64,000 nucleotides of DNA from Ambrosia x helenae (lineage: Eukaryota; Streptophyta; Magnoliopsida; Asterales; Asteraceae). The notes beneath the pieces are model-generated. The model searched no databases and was not told where the DNA came from. It saw only the letters and a program-made list of their open reading frames with translations. Each line of letters begins with the position of its first letter. Within the stretch, counting starts at the first letter, position 1. Positions 21,392-33,009 of this stretch are shown here, one piece after another. The DNA lies in the NCBI GenBank assembly GCA_030844895.1, contig CM061224.1, positions 3,621,591-3,685,590 of the forward strand, read 5' to 3'. A program made the position numbers and the translations under genes.

Positions 21392-23232
21392 TTATGTTGG
21401 CTTGTAATATTTTGTGGCTACAAAGGGCATTTTCGTAACCGACCCTTCGTACGTTTTCCCTCGGATCACGATCTTCAGTTTCGTACCCGGTTTGTGCAAT
21501 CCCGACTTAACATACCCCATGCCAATGTTCTTCTTCAAGCACGGACTAAACCCTCCGCTAGTAACCTCACCAATGCTCTCCCCATTCTCGTTCTGAATCT
21601 CACTGTGGCTACGGGCCGGTGGTCCTGTCGAGAAAAGCCCAACTCTTCTGATAGTCGGGCCGTCAGCAATTTGCTTTAGGATCACGTCAGCTCCAAGAAA
21701 ACCACCCTCGGCCCGCCTTCTCTTGCCAATGGCCCAAGTGAGCCCGGCCTCGACAGGGGTTATGTGTTGCTCCATGTCATTGCCATAAAGACACAGCCCA
21801 GCTTCAAGACGAAGACTGTCACGGGCACCAAGACCAGTCAACCGAACTTTCCCTTCAGATTTTTCTAGAATCGCTTTTGCGAGATCAACTGCATTTTCTG
21901 ACGGAACAGAAATCTCAAATCCATCTTCGCCGGTATACCTGTAACAAGTTACTATAATGATTCTGATTCTTCAACAAATGATCTAATTGTGCTTTAACAA
22001 ACAGCAAGCGTACCCGGTTCTGGTTAGAAAACATTTAGAACCATTGATATCGATGATACGGAACTCCCCAAAGTACATTTTACTCAAATCCTCTTTAGTC
22101 AAGTGCTGAAGAGTAGGGGCTGCAAGAGGACCCTGCACCACAACAACAAGATGGAATACAAAAATACAGAATATTATAGATCATCTTGGTTTTAAAAAGC
22201 GTAAAGCGCACAAAAGCGACGAGGTCTAAAACCGAGACGCAAAGCGCAAAAGCGGTGGGCTTTTCGTACGCGAGGCGCAAGACAATTATATAATTTTTTT
22301 ATATATGTTATAGGTTTTTAGCATTATTTACTCAAGATACAGATACAAATTAGGTATGTATATAATTTAACTAAAATGTACAACCTTTTTAGCTACATGT
22401 ATAACAATTTTAAGCACAAAAACATCATGTGTACAAAAAGCGCGCTTTTCTTGAGCTTTTTGTGCTTTTCGTGCGCTTTTCTTGCGCTTTTCGTACACTG
22501 CTCGCCTAGGGTTACATAAGGCGCACAGATTTGCGCCTAGGTGCGCTTTGCGCTTAAGCGCGCTTTTTAAAACCAAGTAGATCATAACATGTTCGTTATC
22601 GAGATAATCAACTATAACCTACAAAACGATTAAACAATATAAGAAATATATTTCTAAACTTATGGTTACTGACCTGAAGAGCCAAAAGAGATCTCTCATC
22701 ATAAATGTGCCAGCTTACATCTCCACCTTTGGCTTTAAAAGCCTTCATATGTTCTTCAATATGCGCCAAATCTTTATCTCGACACCCCGCGTTAACAACC
22801 AAATAAATGTGATCATCGGTCACTTTAGTGATAACAGAATCATCAATAGCTCCACCTTTCTCGTTGGTAAAAACAGTGAGCGAGCCGGTACCAGGAGCAA
22901 GTCCAGCGACATCAGCAACCACGAGCTTTTCAAGAAACGGGACGCAGTCTTTCCCTTTAAGACTTAGCCCACACATATGCGCAACGTCAAAAAGACTACC
23001 GTTTTCCCTGCAGTTTATTGTAGAGTCCATGATTGAATCTTTGTACTGGATTGGCATGCTCCAACCAGCAAAAGGTACCATCTTTCCACCATTGGCAACG
23101 TGGAAATCGTACAGAGCGGTTTTCTTGAGGTCAGCGTCTGAGGCGTAGCACCTTCGGGCGATAGTTTTTTTTGTCGGCTTGACCAAGACGGCGAGTGATT
23201 GATTGACCTAGTTGCCATAGTCCTCCCCTCAT
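21392..23232 (-). CDS. GDCST: Aminomethyltransferase, T-protein of glycine cleavage, mitochondrial
   Basis: T-protein transfers the methylene unit from lipoyl-H-protein to tetrahydrofolate and releases ammonia. It is part of the mitochondrial glycine decarboxylase complex of photorespiration. Exons by splice sites and phase: 22674-23232, 22014-22132 and 21392-21938 (TGA stop at 21392-21394). Together they code for 407 residues, the normal plant length, if one base is discounted. Highly conserved blocks are seen: LYDFHVANGGKMVPFAGWSM, HMCGLSLKGKD, LALQGPLA, TRTGYTGEDGFEISVP, GLGARDSLRLEAGLCLYGND, PVEAGLTWAIGKRRR and EVTSGGFSPC. The N-terminal MRGGLWQLGQSITRRLGQ is the usual presequence start. 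An 8-A run (23166-23173) is one base too long, so the ATG frame shifts right after the presequence. This is probably a sequence error, otherwise a broken allele. Intron 1 carries an hAT MITE. Confidence 0.93.
22185..22577. mobile_element. hAT MITE in intron 1 of the T-protein gene
   Basis: A 393 bp element with perfect ends CTTGGTTTTAAAAAGCG and its inverted copy. It has the exact 8-bp duplication TAGATCAT (22177-22184 and 22578-22585). The arms are built of AAAGCGCA/TGCGCTTT motifs. Perfect ends and duplication suggest a recent insertion. Confidence 0.92.
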
Positions 23233-24885
23233 TTTGATTTATGCTACATTAAAAAATAAATAAAAAATAAATAAATAAAAAAAACTTAATTATGGTGAAA
23301 ACTAGGTCTCATGATTCCAATAACCTTAAATTAATAACAAGAAACAAATATGAAATCACAAACAAGGTTTTCAATGGTACCACTTAAAGATGTAAGCATT
23401 ATATATATAAATCTTGATTATACTTATTCCAATCAAGATTTTATAAAATCAAAAACTAAAACACTCTAATTTTTTTCCTTTTCTTATAATCTCAGCAAAA
23501 TCAAGAAAACAGACAAGAATCAAACACACCAACTTCAAATAACATCTTGTATTTCCAACATGAATAACTAATAAGCCAATGCATTAACTTTGTACACCAA
23601 CTGTTCAACAAAATGCCTCAAAGAAAAGAGATAAGAAAACACATCTATCCAATTCAAGAATCAATAAAGATCCAATCTTTTCAACAATTAGCATCACCAT
23701 CAACAAATTTACAAAAGGGTTTATCCCCACATGGATAAAGATACAATCTTTACACAAAAATACAATCAAGAAACATATTTTTTTACACAAGACATAAAGA
23801 ATGGACAACAAACACAGGTTTATTGACAATAAAGAAAAGAGAAGTGGATTGAGATTGGACTTACAAGTGAACTTAAGAGAGAGCAAATCTGGATGGGATA
23901 TTGGATGGAGTTTTTAAATGATATGTTTACATGTGTTGGTGAATATTTTGGTTGTAAATAAAAATAATAATAATATTAAAATAGGAAATGGTTGGTGAGT
24001 GAAAACTAAAAAGTAGTGAGTGGATGAGAACTTTTGGTAGCAATCAAAACCCCATCGTTGGTGAGTGGTAAGCCATTGCCATCCATGATAAGGATCAATG
24101 GGATGCCATACATTCATATTATATATAATTTTTTTAAAATTATTTTTTAAAATATTTTATGTTGGAATGGTTATTGATATGTTTTGGTTTATATTAATAC
24201 AGATTTACACTTGATATTTTTATTAAAGCATATGGTTAAGAAGAAAAAAAAAAAAACTTCTATGTACATCTAGTGTCTTTCTTTTTTGGTACCTGTATCT
24301 ATACATTTAGAGTTTTTTTTTGTTAAATCTAACATATGTGCTTTACCCGAAATCAGTTTATTCATTCGACTTAAAAGACAAGCGCGTAACTCAAAACCCG
24401 CCTAAAACCCACTTAAAATCATGAAACATGTACATGACTGTGCAACCCATTTAACAAAACAAGACAACCAAATTGATAAGTTGTATTCAACTATAAACAG
24501 ATTTACACATGAAATTTTAAGCAGGTTAACAGGTCTAATGGTCTAAGTGAACATAACGGGCCAGTTCACCTTCGTTTGGAAACCAGTGGCTGATTCAGGA
24601 ACCCTGATCGCAAATAGAATAAGCTGACTATGAGGTTGGGATTAAAAAATAATACGGAGTAAACCATTTTCAGTAAAAAAACAATGTGATTGTGGAGTCG
24701 ACCCCTAATGGCTCGACTGTGAAAAATCAACACTCCTCTAAAAACAAAACCAAAACTTTGATTATCCTGCTAATAAATAAAACAACTGTTACATTTCTCA
24801 AGGGCATGCTTGCTGCAACGGCAACAAGCAGACCTTCCAAAACTGTGAATGATTTGCAATTACAAACTTCTAATTCATAATCTCG
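23233..24885. other. Intergenic DNA between T-protein and UTP6 genes
   Basis: The right flank of the T-protein ATG (23232) holds its 5' UTR and promoter on the minus strand. The left flank of 24886 is the UTP6 3' UTR. The ORFs between are short, AT-rich and unrecognised. I see no third gene, and a specific TATA box cannot be assigned with confidence. Confidence 0.5.
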
Positions 24886-27800
24886 TCATATTAGTAGCTT
24901 GGCATTGTTTTTAAGTATCTTTCGTGCACGCCAGTGGACAGCAGCAGCAGTTTCTGACGTCCCCATCTGTACGAAAAAAACCCACAAACAAATTAAGTGG
25001 CAAAATTATTAAACAATGATTTTTGTATGTTTACTGTTTTATTTATTTGACGTTTTTAGTATTTTAACAAACTTAATATATACCTTGGACTCCATAGAGT
25101 GATAATCTTGCCACAAACTCACATCTTGGTCGTATGTCGAAAGTGCAGCTTCGTATATCTTGCGGGCTTCTACAAGATTAAACTTTTTAGCACCAGCGGA
25201 TGATGCAACGTTCAATTCTATTTCAATGCAGTTTCTATATAAAGCAAGCCCAGGCCGAGGTAAAGCAAAAAACCTGCACATTCAAAATATTTGGTGACCG
25301 GTGACTTCTTAATAATGAATGTTGTATAGTTGTATTAAAACTGTAAATTTAATGACGAATATATTACTCATATGATGATTGACAGCTAAAAGAATAGTTA
25401 GGGACATACCGTTTATACATGTCTCTTGCACTCTGAATTCCATCTTTCTGAAGAACAAAGTTTACAATTGCGGATGAAAGGGAGAACCCGTCATCACTAC
25501 CACCATCTCTGATCAATGAACTTAGAGAAATATCCACTAGCTTGTCAAAATAATGCTTGTGATTTGAAAAATATTTCAAGCCCTGCACAACAATAGTATG
25601 GAGCTTCTAAGTTCTAACATTCAAGGTTTGTGAAAAGATAGCATAACTAGGAGTCTAGGACTAATGAAGAACCCATGTAGTTAGTTTTGTGTCATTTTGG
25701 GTGATTATTATGGTATGATGGGTTGTTTTGGGCTCTAAAGAAATTTTTGAACAGGTTAGAAATAACCCAAAAGGGCTATAGTAAGGCTGCTCGGAGTGGG
25801 GCGGGAAGGGGGGGTAACACCGCCGCAAGGTGGTGTGGGAAGGGGCGGGAGTCAAGGGGGCGGGGGGCATTTGGCTGGCGTGGGGCTTGGGGTGGGGACA
25901 CTTGGCATCTTCTGATTGGTCAGGTTTTTTTTTTTTTTTAACTTTAACACAATATAATATTATTTCCTCCCCCCCCCCCCCCCTCTTCCCCCCCTTCCAC
26001 TCCCCCCAATTCCCCCCCCCCCCCACATGGGTCCCACAAGTGCCACATGGCGCTTCATCCCCCTCTTTCCCCCCTCACCACTCCGAATAGTCTAAAGATT
26101 CTAAGGATCAGTCATCAGTGTGAGCTGGGATAAAATGATGTCCAGCTCCGAATAGGTAGTCCACATAACTCATTGAAAGCATTTTTAGTCACATTCAGGT
26201 CGCTGTCTTTCTTCTTCTCATCAGGTCACCGTCTTTTTTCTTCTCATCAGGTCGCTTCTCTTTTCACCTCGACGGAATTTAGCACCGGCAGCTATTGCAT
26301 TCATCACAGGCGGCTATTGTGGTTATCATCTTCTACAGTTTTATTATTTCTTCCCCCATTTCTTTGGATATATTTCTAATTAGATCTAAACTTCTACATT
26401 ATCAATGTTTTTTTAATAGCCTGCAGAGTTATAATTTCGATCGAATAGCATGAAGTTAAGAACCATTGAAGCAATTAGTTTAGAAATAAACCCTCTTCGA
26501 GAACTATTGCAAAACTTCAAGGTCTGGTTTCTACTAAAAAACCCTTTACATAACGAACTTTTAAAGATTTTGTGTTTTATATGTAATGGTCCTGTCACTT
26601 CAGTTTCTGCAGATTATTATGTATTTATTATTTGTTTGTTCTTAGCTTACACCCAACTTATTTTGTTTATTTTTTGGATGTAATCTTTTTATGTTCATGA
26701 ATAATCTTAGTTTTAATGACAGATTATTCTGTTTCTTAAAACATGTTACACCCTTACCAAAATAGATCTTTTCTAAAACCCCGTGCTTTGACCCATATAC
26801 CCATTTTGCCAAAACCCCTTCTAACCTGGATCAAAATAATTATTAAAAAGAATCCAGTCTGATTGGGACCAAAATAACCATTTTTTAGAATGACCTTTTC
26901 TGACTCATTACCCAGCCTGTTTTGCCAAGTTTACTAACGACAATGACGGAATGAGTTATGAGAAAAGTTGAACTTTCACATACCATTAGCCACAGGTTCT
27001 CAGCTTGCGCAACAGAAATTTTCTTCAAAGGATTTTGCATGAGATCAAACACATATGACAAATCAGCTTTGCTTGGTGATGTAATTCGTTTCATCTCTAT
27101 TGAAAGTCGTAAAACCCACAAATTTACTGCCGCTGAAAGTTCTCCATTGCAAAGTTTTTCTGCCAAATTTCTAGCATCATCTAATCTCCCAAGTTGTAAC
27201 AAAAAGGAAACATGCTGGCAGGCAAGATCTTCAGAGATGCACCCCATGCTTTGAGCCTTATCAAAAATCATTAAAACATGCGCAACAGGATCTATGTACT
27301 TGCCAGAAGAACCAGAAAGCGTAGAACTTTTACTGTGTCCATCTCTACCAATAGTCTCCATCAAGAACTTGATATACAGATCAAACATTGCAGATGATGG
27401 TAGAACCTTCAAAGCCTCATCATAAACCTAGACATATTTGAAAAAAAAAAACATGCAACTTGAAGCTCCGGAAAAAAATATTACAAAATACATATAGAGG
27501 ATACACAGGCATGTTTCCAATCAAGAGGTAGCATACCTGAACCGCATTGAATAACTGATCAGGCGTAATTTCTTTCCTTAGATCTTGTGTACTTTTACGC
27601 CCAGCTGCTTCGTATTTTGCAAGCCAGTCCCAGTATGCTGGGTCTTTCGAAAACTCATTTTTCATGTCAGCAAGAATCTCCTTTTGCATATTTTCTGAAT
27701 TCGCCAAGTTTGTTGCCTCTAGTATCTCCAGAAACTGTGCTCTCAAGCTGAAACTGGAAGGGATCGCTTCCACTGCACATTTGTAAACAGTTTGAAGAAT

Positions 27801-30800
27801 GTTTAATCCTTGTTCTCGGAATACATCAATTTTCTGTTTCAGTTCCTCATTTTGATTCAACTCTTTGTAATCTTCACTTTCTCCATCAATCGACATAAAT
27901 AATTCTTTGTTCTCATCTCGCCATTGTTTATCTTCAGGGTCAGAACGATCAGGAACCAGCGCGCCGACATCTTCCCCAAGAGCTGCCCTGCGTGCACTTA
28001 ACTTATTAAGGTATGTGAGCTCCATGCGAAGATATTCCACCATAGAGCTTCAGAATGTGGGCAAGATCGCAAACCACTTTGCATAAGTGCACGAGCAGCT
28101 GCAGCATTTAAATTGTGATCAAACTCCCATGAAGCGGCATATATCCAAACTCCAGGTACTTTTGGATGAAATCTGATCACCTGAGCCAGAACCTGAGAGA
28201 TGCACAAACAATAAAGAGTGAAAAATTCAGATAAAAGATAAAACTGGAAATTAAACAATTTGAACTCAGATGACAAAAAATGATGAAAAGCAGGGACAGA
28301 GCTATGTTATGTTATGAGAGGTCAAGCGACACCATACTTTTTCTCATTTTATATTTTAACTAAATACTACAAAAGAATCGAGTCACCCCATAGTTTTTTG
28401 TAAGAAAGTTAACTCGGAATTGGTAAATGGGTGACTGGTTAAGTCCATAGTTATCAAAAGCCATCGCCTTGACCGCCTAGGCGACTAACTTCCTAGAAGC
28501 CACAAGATCCCGCTTTTCCCTCCTAGATAAAAAAAGCCACGGTCTGATTTCTAAAACCTAATCCCTTGACTAATATAATTGACCAATACTTAACAATTTA
28601 TAGAGATACGTATAAATCTCAATCAGATTACTATCGACAGCCGTGAAGAGGATGTTAGTGTTGACCGGTGGTGGAAAGGTTGTTCCATTTTTCTTTTCAC
28701 GCAGATTGGAAATTCTCAACTCTCAAGGTTAGATTCGAAGTTTGGAAGTTTGAGGATGTTCCTTCTATTTCCCGGTGACCTGTGTAAGCTTCCTGTGGTT
28801 CGGGTTGTACCCACATTAGTGTTAGTGTCGGTTGTTTTGGGCGGCGAGGGGACCAGACGTTATCCCGATAGGCGACGGTGGTGGGGAACAGCGACGGCGA
28901 CCGGTTAAACCTCCGGTGAATTAGGTGGTGCTTATGCCGTTTGTGTATGACTGTATTGTGCACAGTTAAGTCAAGCTGGCCAAGTGTGATGGTGGGTACT
29001 CGGTATTCAGAGTGGTGCTTTTGTTTAAGGCATGTATTATAATGTGGACGATTATGGCTGCAACATATGGTATCCCTCAAGATTGCTAAGTAATATCATT
29101 TGATAAATCAAAAGAGTTAGTTACGTCATAAGAAATTCTAACCAAGTGGTTAATGTATTCTTAGGACAATAGTTGAAGACATAAAGGTTGTGAAACACAT
29201 TTAGGTGCTGTTTGTTTTTGAAGAGGTAAAATGTCTGAAGTCTGCGGACCACATCTGCAGGAGAAGGGGTGGACCAAATGTCTGCGGTCTGCAAGAAGAA
29301 TGTTGTTTGTTTGTCAACGTCTGCAGCGTAACCTAAAACCATAACCATAATCCACCACAAATATCCACAAAATCATAAACAAATAAAACACACACCAACA
29401 CCTAAAACCATACATTCAGTTAATTTTATTCACCCAAACAAAAACATTAAAAAATAATAAATTGTTCCAAAGTCAAGCTTAGGTTTCACCCTCGAGCACC
29501 CTTTTTCTTTCTTTCTGATTATACATTTTTCATGAATTAATAAATGCGTTGATTAGTACTATAAAAACAATTTCATAACAATGATAATCAAAGCCTGCAA
29601 ATATTTTTTTTTTTTTTTGGAGTTTTATGGTTTGGGCAGATTTCGACCTGTTTGAAATTGGCATTGATGCGGGCAACATACCTTTAAAATCTTTTTTTAT
29701 GCTTTATTTGGTTAATATATCAGGGATCAACGTCTAAAGCAACTGACACGTCACTCTTTATGTCAACGTCTGCGGTTGTGGAGGGGAGGAGGGGGAAGCG
29801 ATGGCGGTGGTGGAGGGAGGATGGAGACGGCGGCGGCAGTGGAGGGGGGAGGGAAGCGACGACGGTGTTGGAGGGAGGCGGCGACAGAAGGTGGAGGGAG
29901 GGAGAAAGAAGGAGGATGAGTGGGAGGAGGAGAAGATGTCTCTGATGAAGAAGATGAAAGAAAAGAGAAAGAAGGAAAAAAAGGAAGAAGGGGAGAAGAG
30001 GTGAGAAGTTGTTGGAAGACTTTGGTCCATGTCTGCATCAAGAAGAGGCCATGAAGACCTTTTTTAGTGAAAGGTCTTCCAAAAAAACAAACACTCTGCA
30101 GACCCCAAACGTCTGCCCGCGTCTGCGCGGCGCAGACAAAAGAGGTTAGAAGCATTCTGAGGAAAAAACAAACACCACCTTAGAATCTGTCATCAGTTTT
30201 ATTGTGGTTAAAAGTATCATGTTCTTTCATTAAGTGCATCCTACTCTCACTTTTTTATTGTTGCGTTAATGAAAAATAGATGAAATTGAATATGCAATTT
30301 GTCAAATTTTTGTTTTTCTATTACACTTAGGTTTCATCTCATTTATTAAAAGTGAACTTTATAATAATTAATACAGTTCACATCAAGATGAAGGAAACTG
30401 CAGTTGAAAACTCGCTTATACTATTGTCACATTTTTACTTCACTAAAAGCATAACTGTTTATAGTAAATGAGAAACAACAATCCAACACAAGAAATCCAA
30501 AATGTATGCATATTACTAGTTGCAAATGCTCAATGCTGATATGAATAGTTGAAAACTATTGGTAGCGGTTAGCACAACAATTGAGTTTAAACAAGCAACT
30601 TGATATACTGAGGATTTTAAAAGCTTTGCATCCCCTCTTAAAAAATGTTACTGCAATTACATAGCTCACTTTTGCTTTTATTTTTAATTTATTATACTAT
30701 AGGTTTCTATTCTTTACACAACTCGCTTTTGCTTTTTTTTATTATACTATTGGTTTCTACTGCTCACCCAATCGAGTGATGGCGCTAAAAAAATCGGCGA

Positions 30801-32138
30801 TTAGGCCAAACGACACTGCTCACCCAATCGAATTAACTTCTTCTGATATAGCACAGGTAAATGGTGAACCAGTTCCCTTCTTTTTGCAGTTGTAACGTTT
30901 TTCACCTTGGACAGAAGATATTGTCTCTCAAATGTCTAGCTTAAAAGTTTGTTAAGCTCCCGCTTGATTTTAGTGTTTTAAGCTTTAGTTCCGATTGATG
31001 TTAATGCCTATGTATCTTGTAGTTGTCAGAGTATTTAAATATAGTGCTTAATCATCTGAAATTTAATATCCTTACATAACACAAGAAGTTTACGGTTGAC
31101 TTTTAACCTTGGCAGTTCGATATTTAAGATCATAAGCTTTTGTTGCGGTTCAATTACTATAAATTTAGTTTTCGGTATACAAAAAATATTGAACATATGA
31201 AAGCAGGGAGTTAAGCAACATTTTGAAGGCAAAAAAGTTATTTCAACGTCTGCTTTTGCAGGGTCAACTAATTGAATTCAAAGAAGTTGAGTCGATCATA
31301 ATGGTGTAACATAGGCGTTAATTGGCACGGTTTTACGCCCCTGCCGCAACGCGCGGGGCTTGATACTAGTTATTAACATAATTCTTAGTACTGAATCTGT
31401 TTATGTAATATGTATAGGTTGTAGCTGTATCCATCAATTTAGCTCTAACTTGTGTGATATACTTTTTAAATCAATTCTAGGCAGTTGGTTATGGTTATGC
31501 TTGGGGATTTATATCCTTATTTTGAGTATTGCTCTCCTTTTCAAATGCTATACCCTAGCTGTTAATAGCAAGCATAACGCCTGCTATAGCGATACGGCTT
31601 CCTTCTACATATACTAAGGCCAATTCACTAAAACACTAATCAAACAAACAGTTAAAGACATATTCTCAACCTAATTTAAGCACTAAATAAACATCCACAA
31701 AAGAAATCCATAACAACATACCTTCTTCATATGTCCATTCCTCCTCTGCCTACAAAACTCCAAATACTGAAACCACAGCTCAATATCTCCTTTAAACCGA
31801 TTCGTCGCCAACCGATAAACCTCAACGATCCTCGAAACTCCAGCGAAATCCGAATAACTCTGTTTCATCTTCAAACTACCATTTCCGTTGTCCTTCTTCT
31901 TCAATTCACGAGTCACGGCTTTCTTACGAAGCATTCGTAAAGCATCAATAGCCTTCTCGTAGTCGATATAGGCTATGTAATCATGCTTCAAAGGACTCGG
32001 TCGTTGGAGTCGGTACTCGAACTTGCGGCGTTGTTTTACTATCTCGGCGATTTCACGACGTGAGAATATTCCGCGACGCTCGAGGTCGTCGAGCTCGTTG
32101 ACCATGCGTTCGAGCTTGTATTGGACTACGTCTGCCAT
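24886..32138 (-). CDS. UTP6: U3 snoRNA-associated protein 6 (UTP6) homologue
   Basis: A nucleolar HAT-repeat scaffold of the small-subunit processome, needed for 18S rRNA processing. Six exons by GT/AG sites with agreeing phases: 31722-32138, 27537-28192, 26984-27427, 25410-25582, 25084-25273 and 24886-24966 (TGA). The total is 653 residues, normal for the family, once one base is allowed for. The N-terminal UTP6 domain is clear (MADVVQYKLERMVNELDDLE, then RREIAEIVKQRRKFEYRLQR). HAT repeats follow (GVWIYAASWEFD, ARALMQSGLRSCPHSEALW, AYWDWLAKYE, ARKIYEAALSTYDQDVSLWQDYHSME). At 28035-28043 one G is missing from what should be a GGG run (CTATGGTGGAA). This shifts the frame between SEALW and VEYLRMEL; exon 2 length is 656 and would be 657. 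Intron 1 is 3.5 kb and full of transposons; intron 3 holds a MITE. Confidence 0.92.
25785..26092. mobile_element. G/C-rich Harbinger-type MITE in UTP6 intron 3
   Basis: A 308 bp element with ends GGCTGCTCGGAGTGG and the complement of GACTATTCGGAGTGG, and a TAA duplication (25782-25784 and 26093-26095). The interior has long G or C runs (to 15 C), which give chance ORFs on both strands. Non-coding. Confidence 0.8.
29204..30179. mobile_element. PIF/Harbinger-type element in UTP6 intron 1
   Basis: A 976 bp element with ends GGTGCTGTTTGTTTTTGA and the complement of GGTGGTGTTTGTTTTTTC, and a TTA duplication (29201-29203 and 30180-30182). Subterminal GTCTGCGG/CTGCAGAC motifs recur. The right half is purine-biased (GGAGGAGG, GAAGAAG), giving spurious ORFs on both strands. 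No transposase. A partial copy of its left end is at 58122-58190. Confidence 0.82.
31310..31369 (+). mobile_element. Helitron 3' terminus in UTP6 intron 1
   Basis: A plus-strand GCCCC...CGGGGC imperfect hairpin (31336-31358) is followed by CTTGATA and CTAG (31366-31369), then T. This is the standard Helitron 3' end. The 5' TC end to the left was not identified, so the length is unknown; it must lie within the intron, because the UTP6 exons on both sides are intact in order. Confidence 0.6.
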
Positions 32139-32185
32139 GGTTGATACTGGTGGTGAGTGGTTGTGCTACGGTGGTTGGTTGCTGT

Positions 32186-32194
32186 TTAGGGTTT
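32186..32194 (-). promoter_or_regulatory. Telo-box upstream of UTP6
   Basis: AAACCCTAA on the minus strand, 48 bases upstream of the UTP6 ATG. Telo-boxes are frequent near the start of plant ribosome-biogenesis and translation genes, which fits UTP6. A (GGTTT)n-like run (32216-32240) lies further upstream. The function is inferred. Confidence 0.6.
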
Positions 32195-32436
32195 CGACGG
32201 CGTTTGTAAAGTTTGGTTTGGTTTGGTTTGGTTTGGTTGTTTTGGTACTCTTTTTTCCCCCCTACGTATGGCTTTTTGGTTGGTGTGTAATTAGTACCTT
32301 CAACTTTAATATTTTTGTCAATTTGGGGATAAATGTTATTAGGCCAATAGTTTTTAGAGCTTTTGGGGGTGGTGGAATGTAGCGGAAATTGAATGGAGGT
32401 AAATTTAATTGACAAAGAAGTTATATGGCCTTCTTT

Positions 32437-32935
32437 GGGTTTTTTTTTTTTTTTTTTTATTGAAAAGAAAACTTCATTCAAACCGCCAAAAACCCACAAA
32501 CCGGGGCCGGCACAAACACAACAAACAACAAGAGACTTACATAATCACAAATTTATACTTCTCCCAATCTAGATCCACTACTTTCGCCCTATGCCTAGCC
32601 CAAAGATAGCCTACCGCCTTAACTTCTCCAATAATGTCTTGGATCCTCACTGGTTTATTTTCGAAGACGCACTTGTTACGCACTCTCTAAATACTCCAAC
32701 AAGCTATCAAGATGATACCTTGCACCAAGTCTTTCCTTTTACCTTGGAGCCCAACATGATTGTGGATTTCCAAGAGGTCTCTTACTGAGAAAACAAAGAA
32801 TCCAGCAAGCTTACACCATCTGCAGACATACTCCCAAACAACAGAAGCATAGTAACAGGACGTTAAAATATGGTCAGCTGAAGTATTATTAGTTTGTATT
32901 GTTTGGTAGGCAGAAAAATGCTAAGTAATAAAATC
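32437..32935 (-). pseudogene. 5'-truncated L1-type LINE tail
   Basis: A T-run at 32440-32458 is the poly(A) tail of a minus-strand insertion. Upstream the minus-strand frame reads ADHILTSCYYASVVWEYVCRWC (zinc-binding RT-associated domain, zf-RVT), then RDLLEIHNHVGLQGKRKDLVQG and a CWS...RVRNKCVFENK block. These are typical of the C-terminus of plant LINE reverse transcriptase. An in-frame stop replaces the usual Trp before RVRN. Only the last ~150 codons remain. Confidence 0.8.
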
Positions 32936-33009
32936 AGAGGTGGTGGTGCGAAGATGAAGTAAGAAAAGATGAAATAATTAAAAAATACAAACAAACTTAT
33001 ATATAAAAA

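Noticed and set aside
25661..26090. Gly/Pro-rich ORFs on both strands
   Set aside because: They run across G and C homopolymers of a MITE in UTP6 intron 3.
29758..30155. Overlapping ORFs of Arg/Gly/Glu or Pro/Ser/Leu on both strands
   Set aside because: They come from purine-rich simple sequence within a Harbinger-type element; no start context or family.
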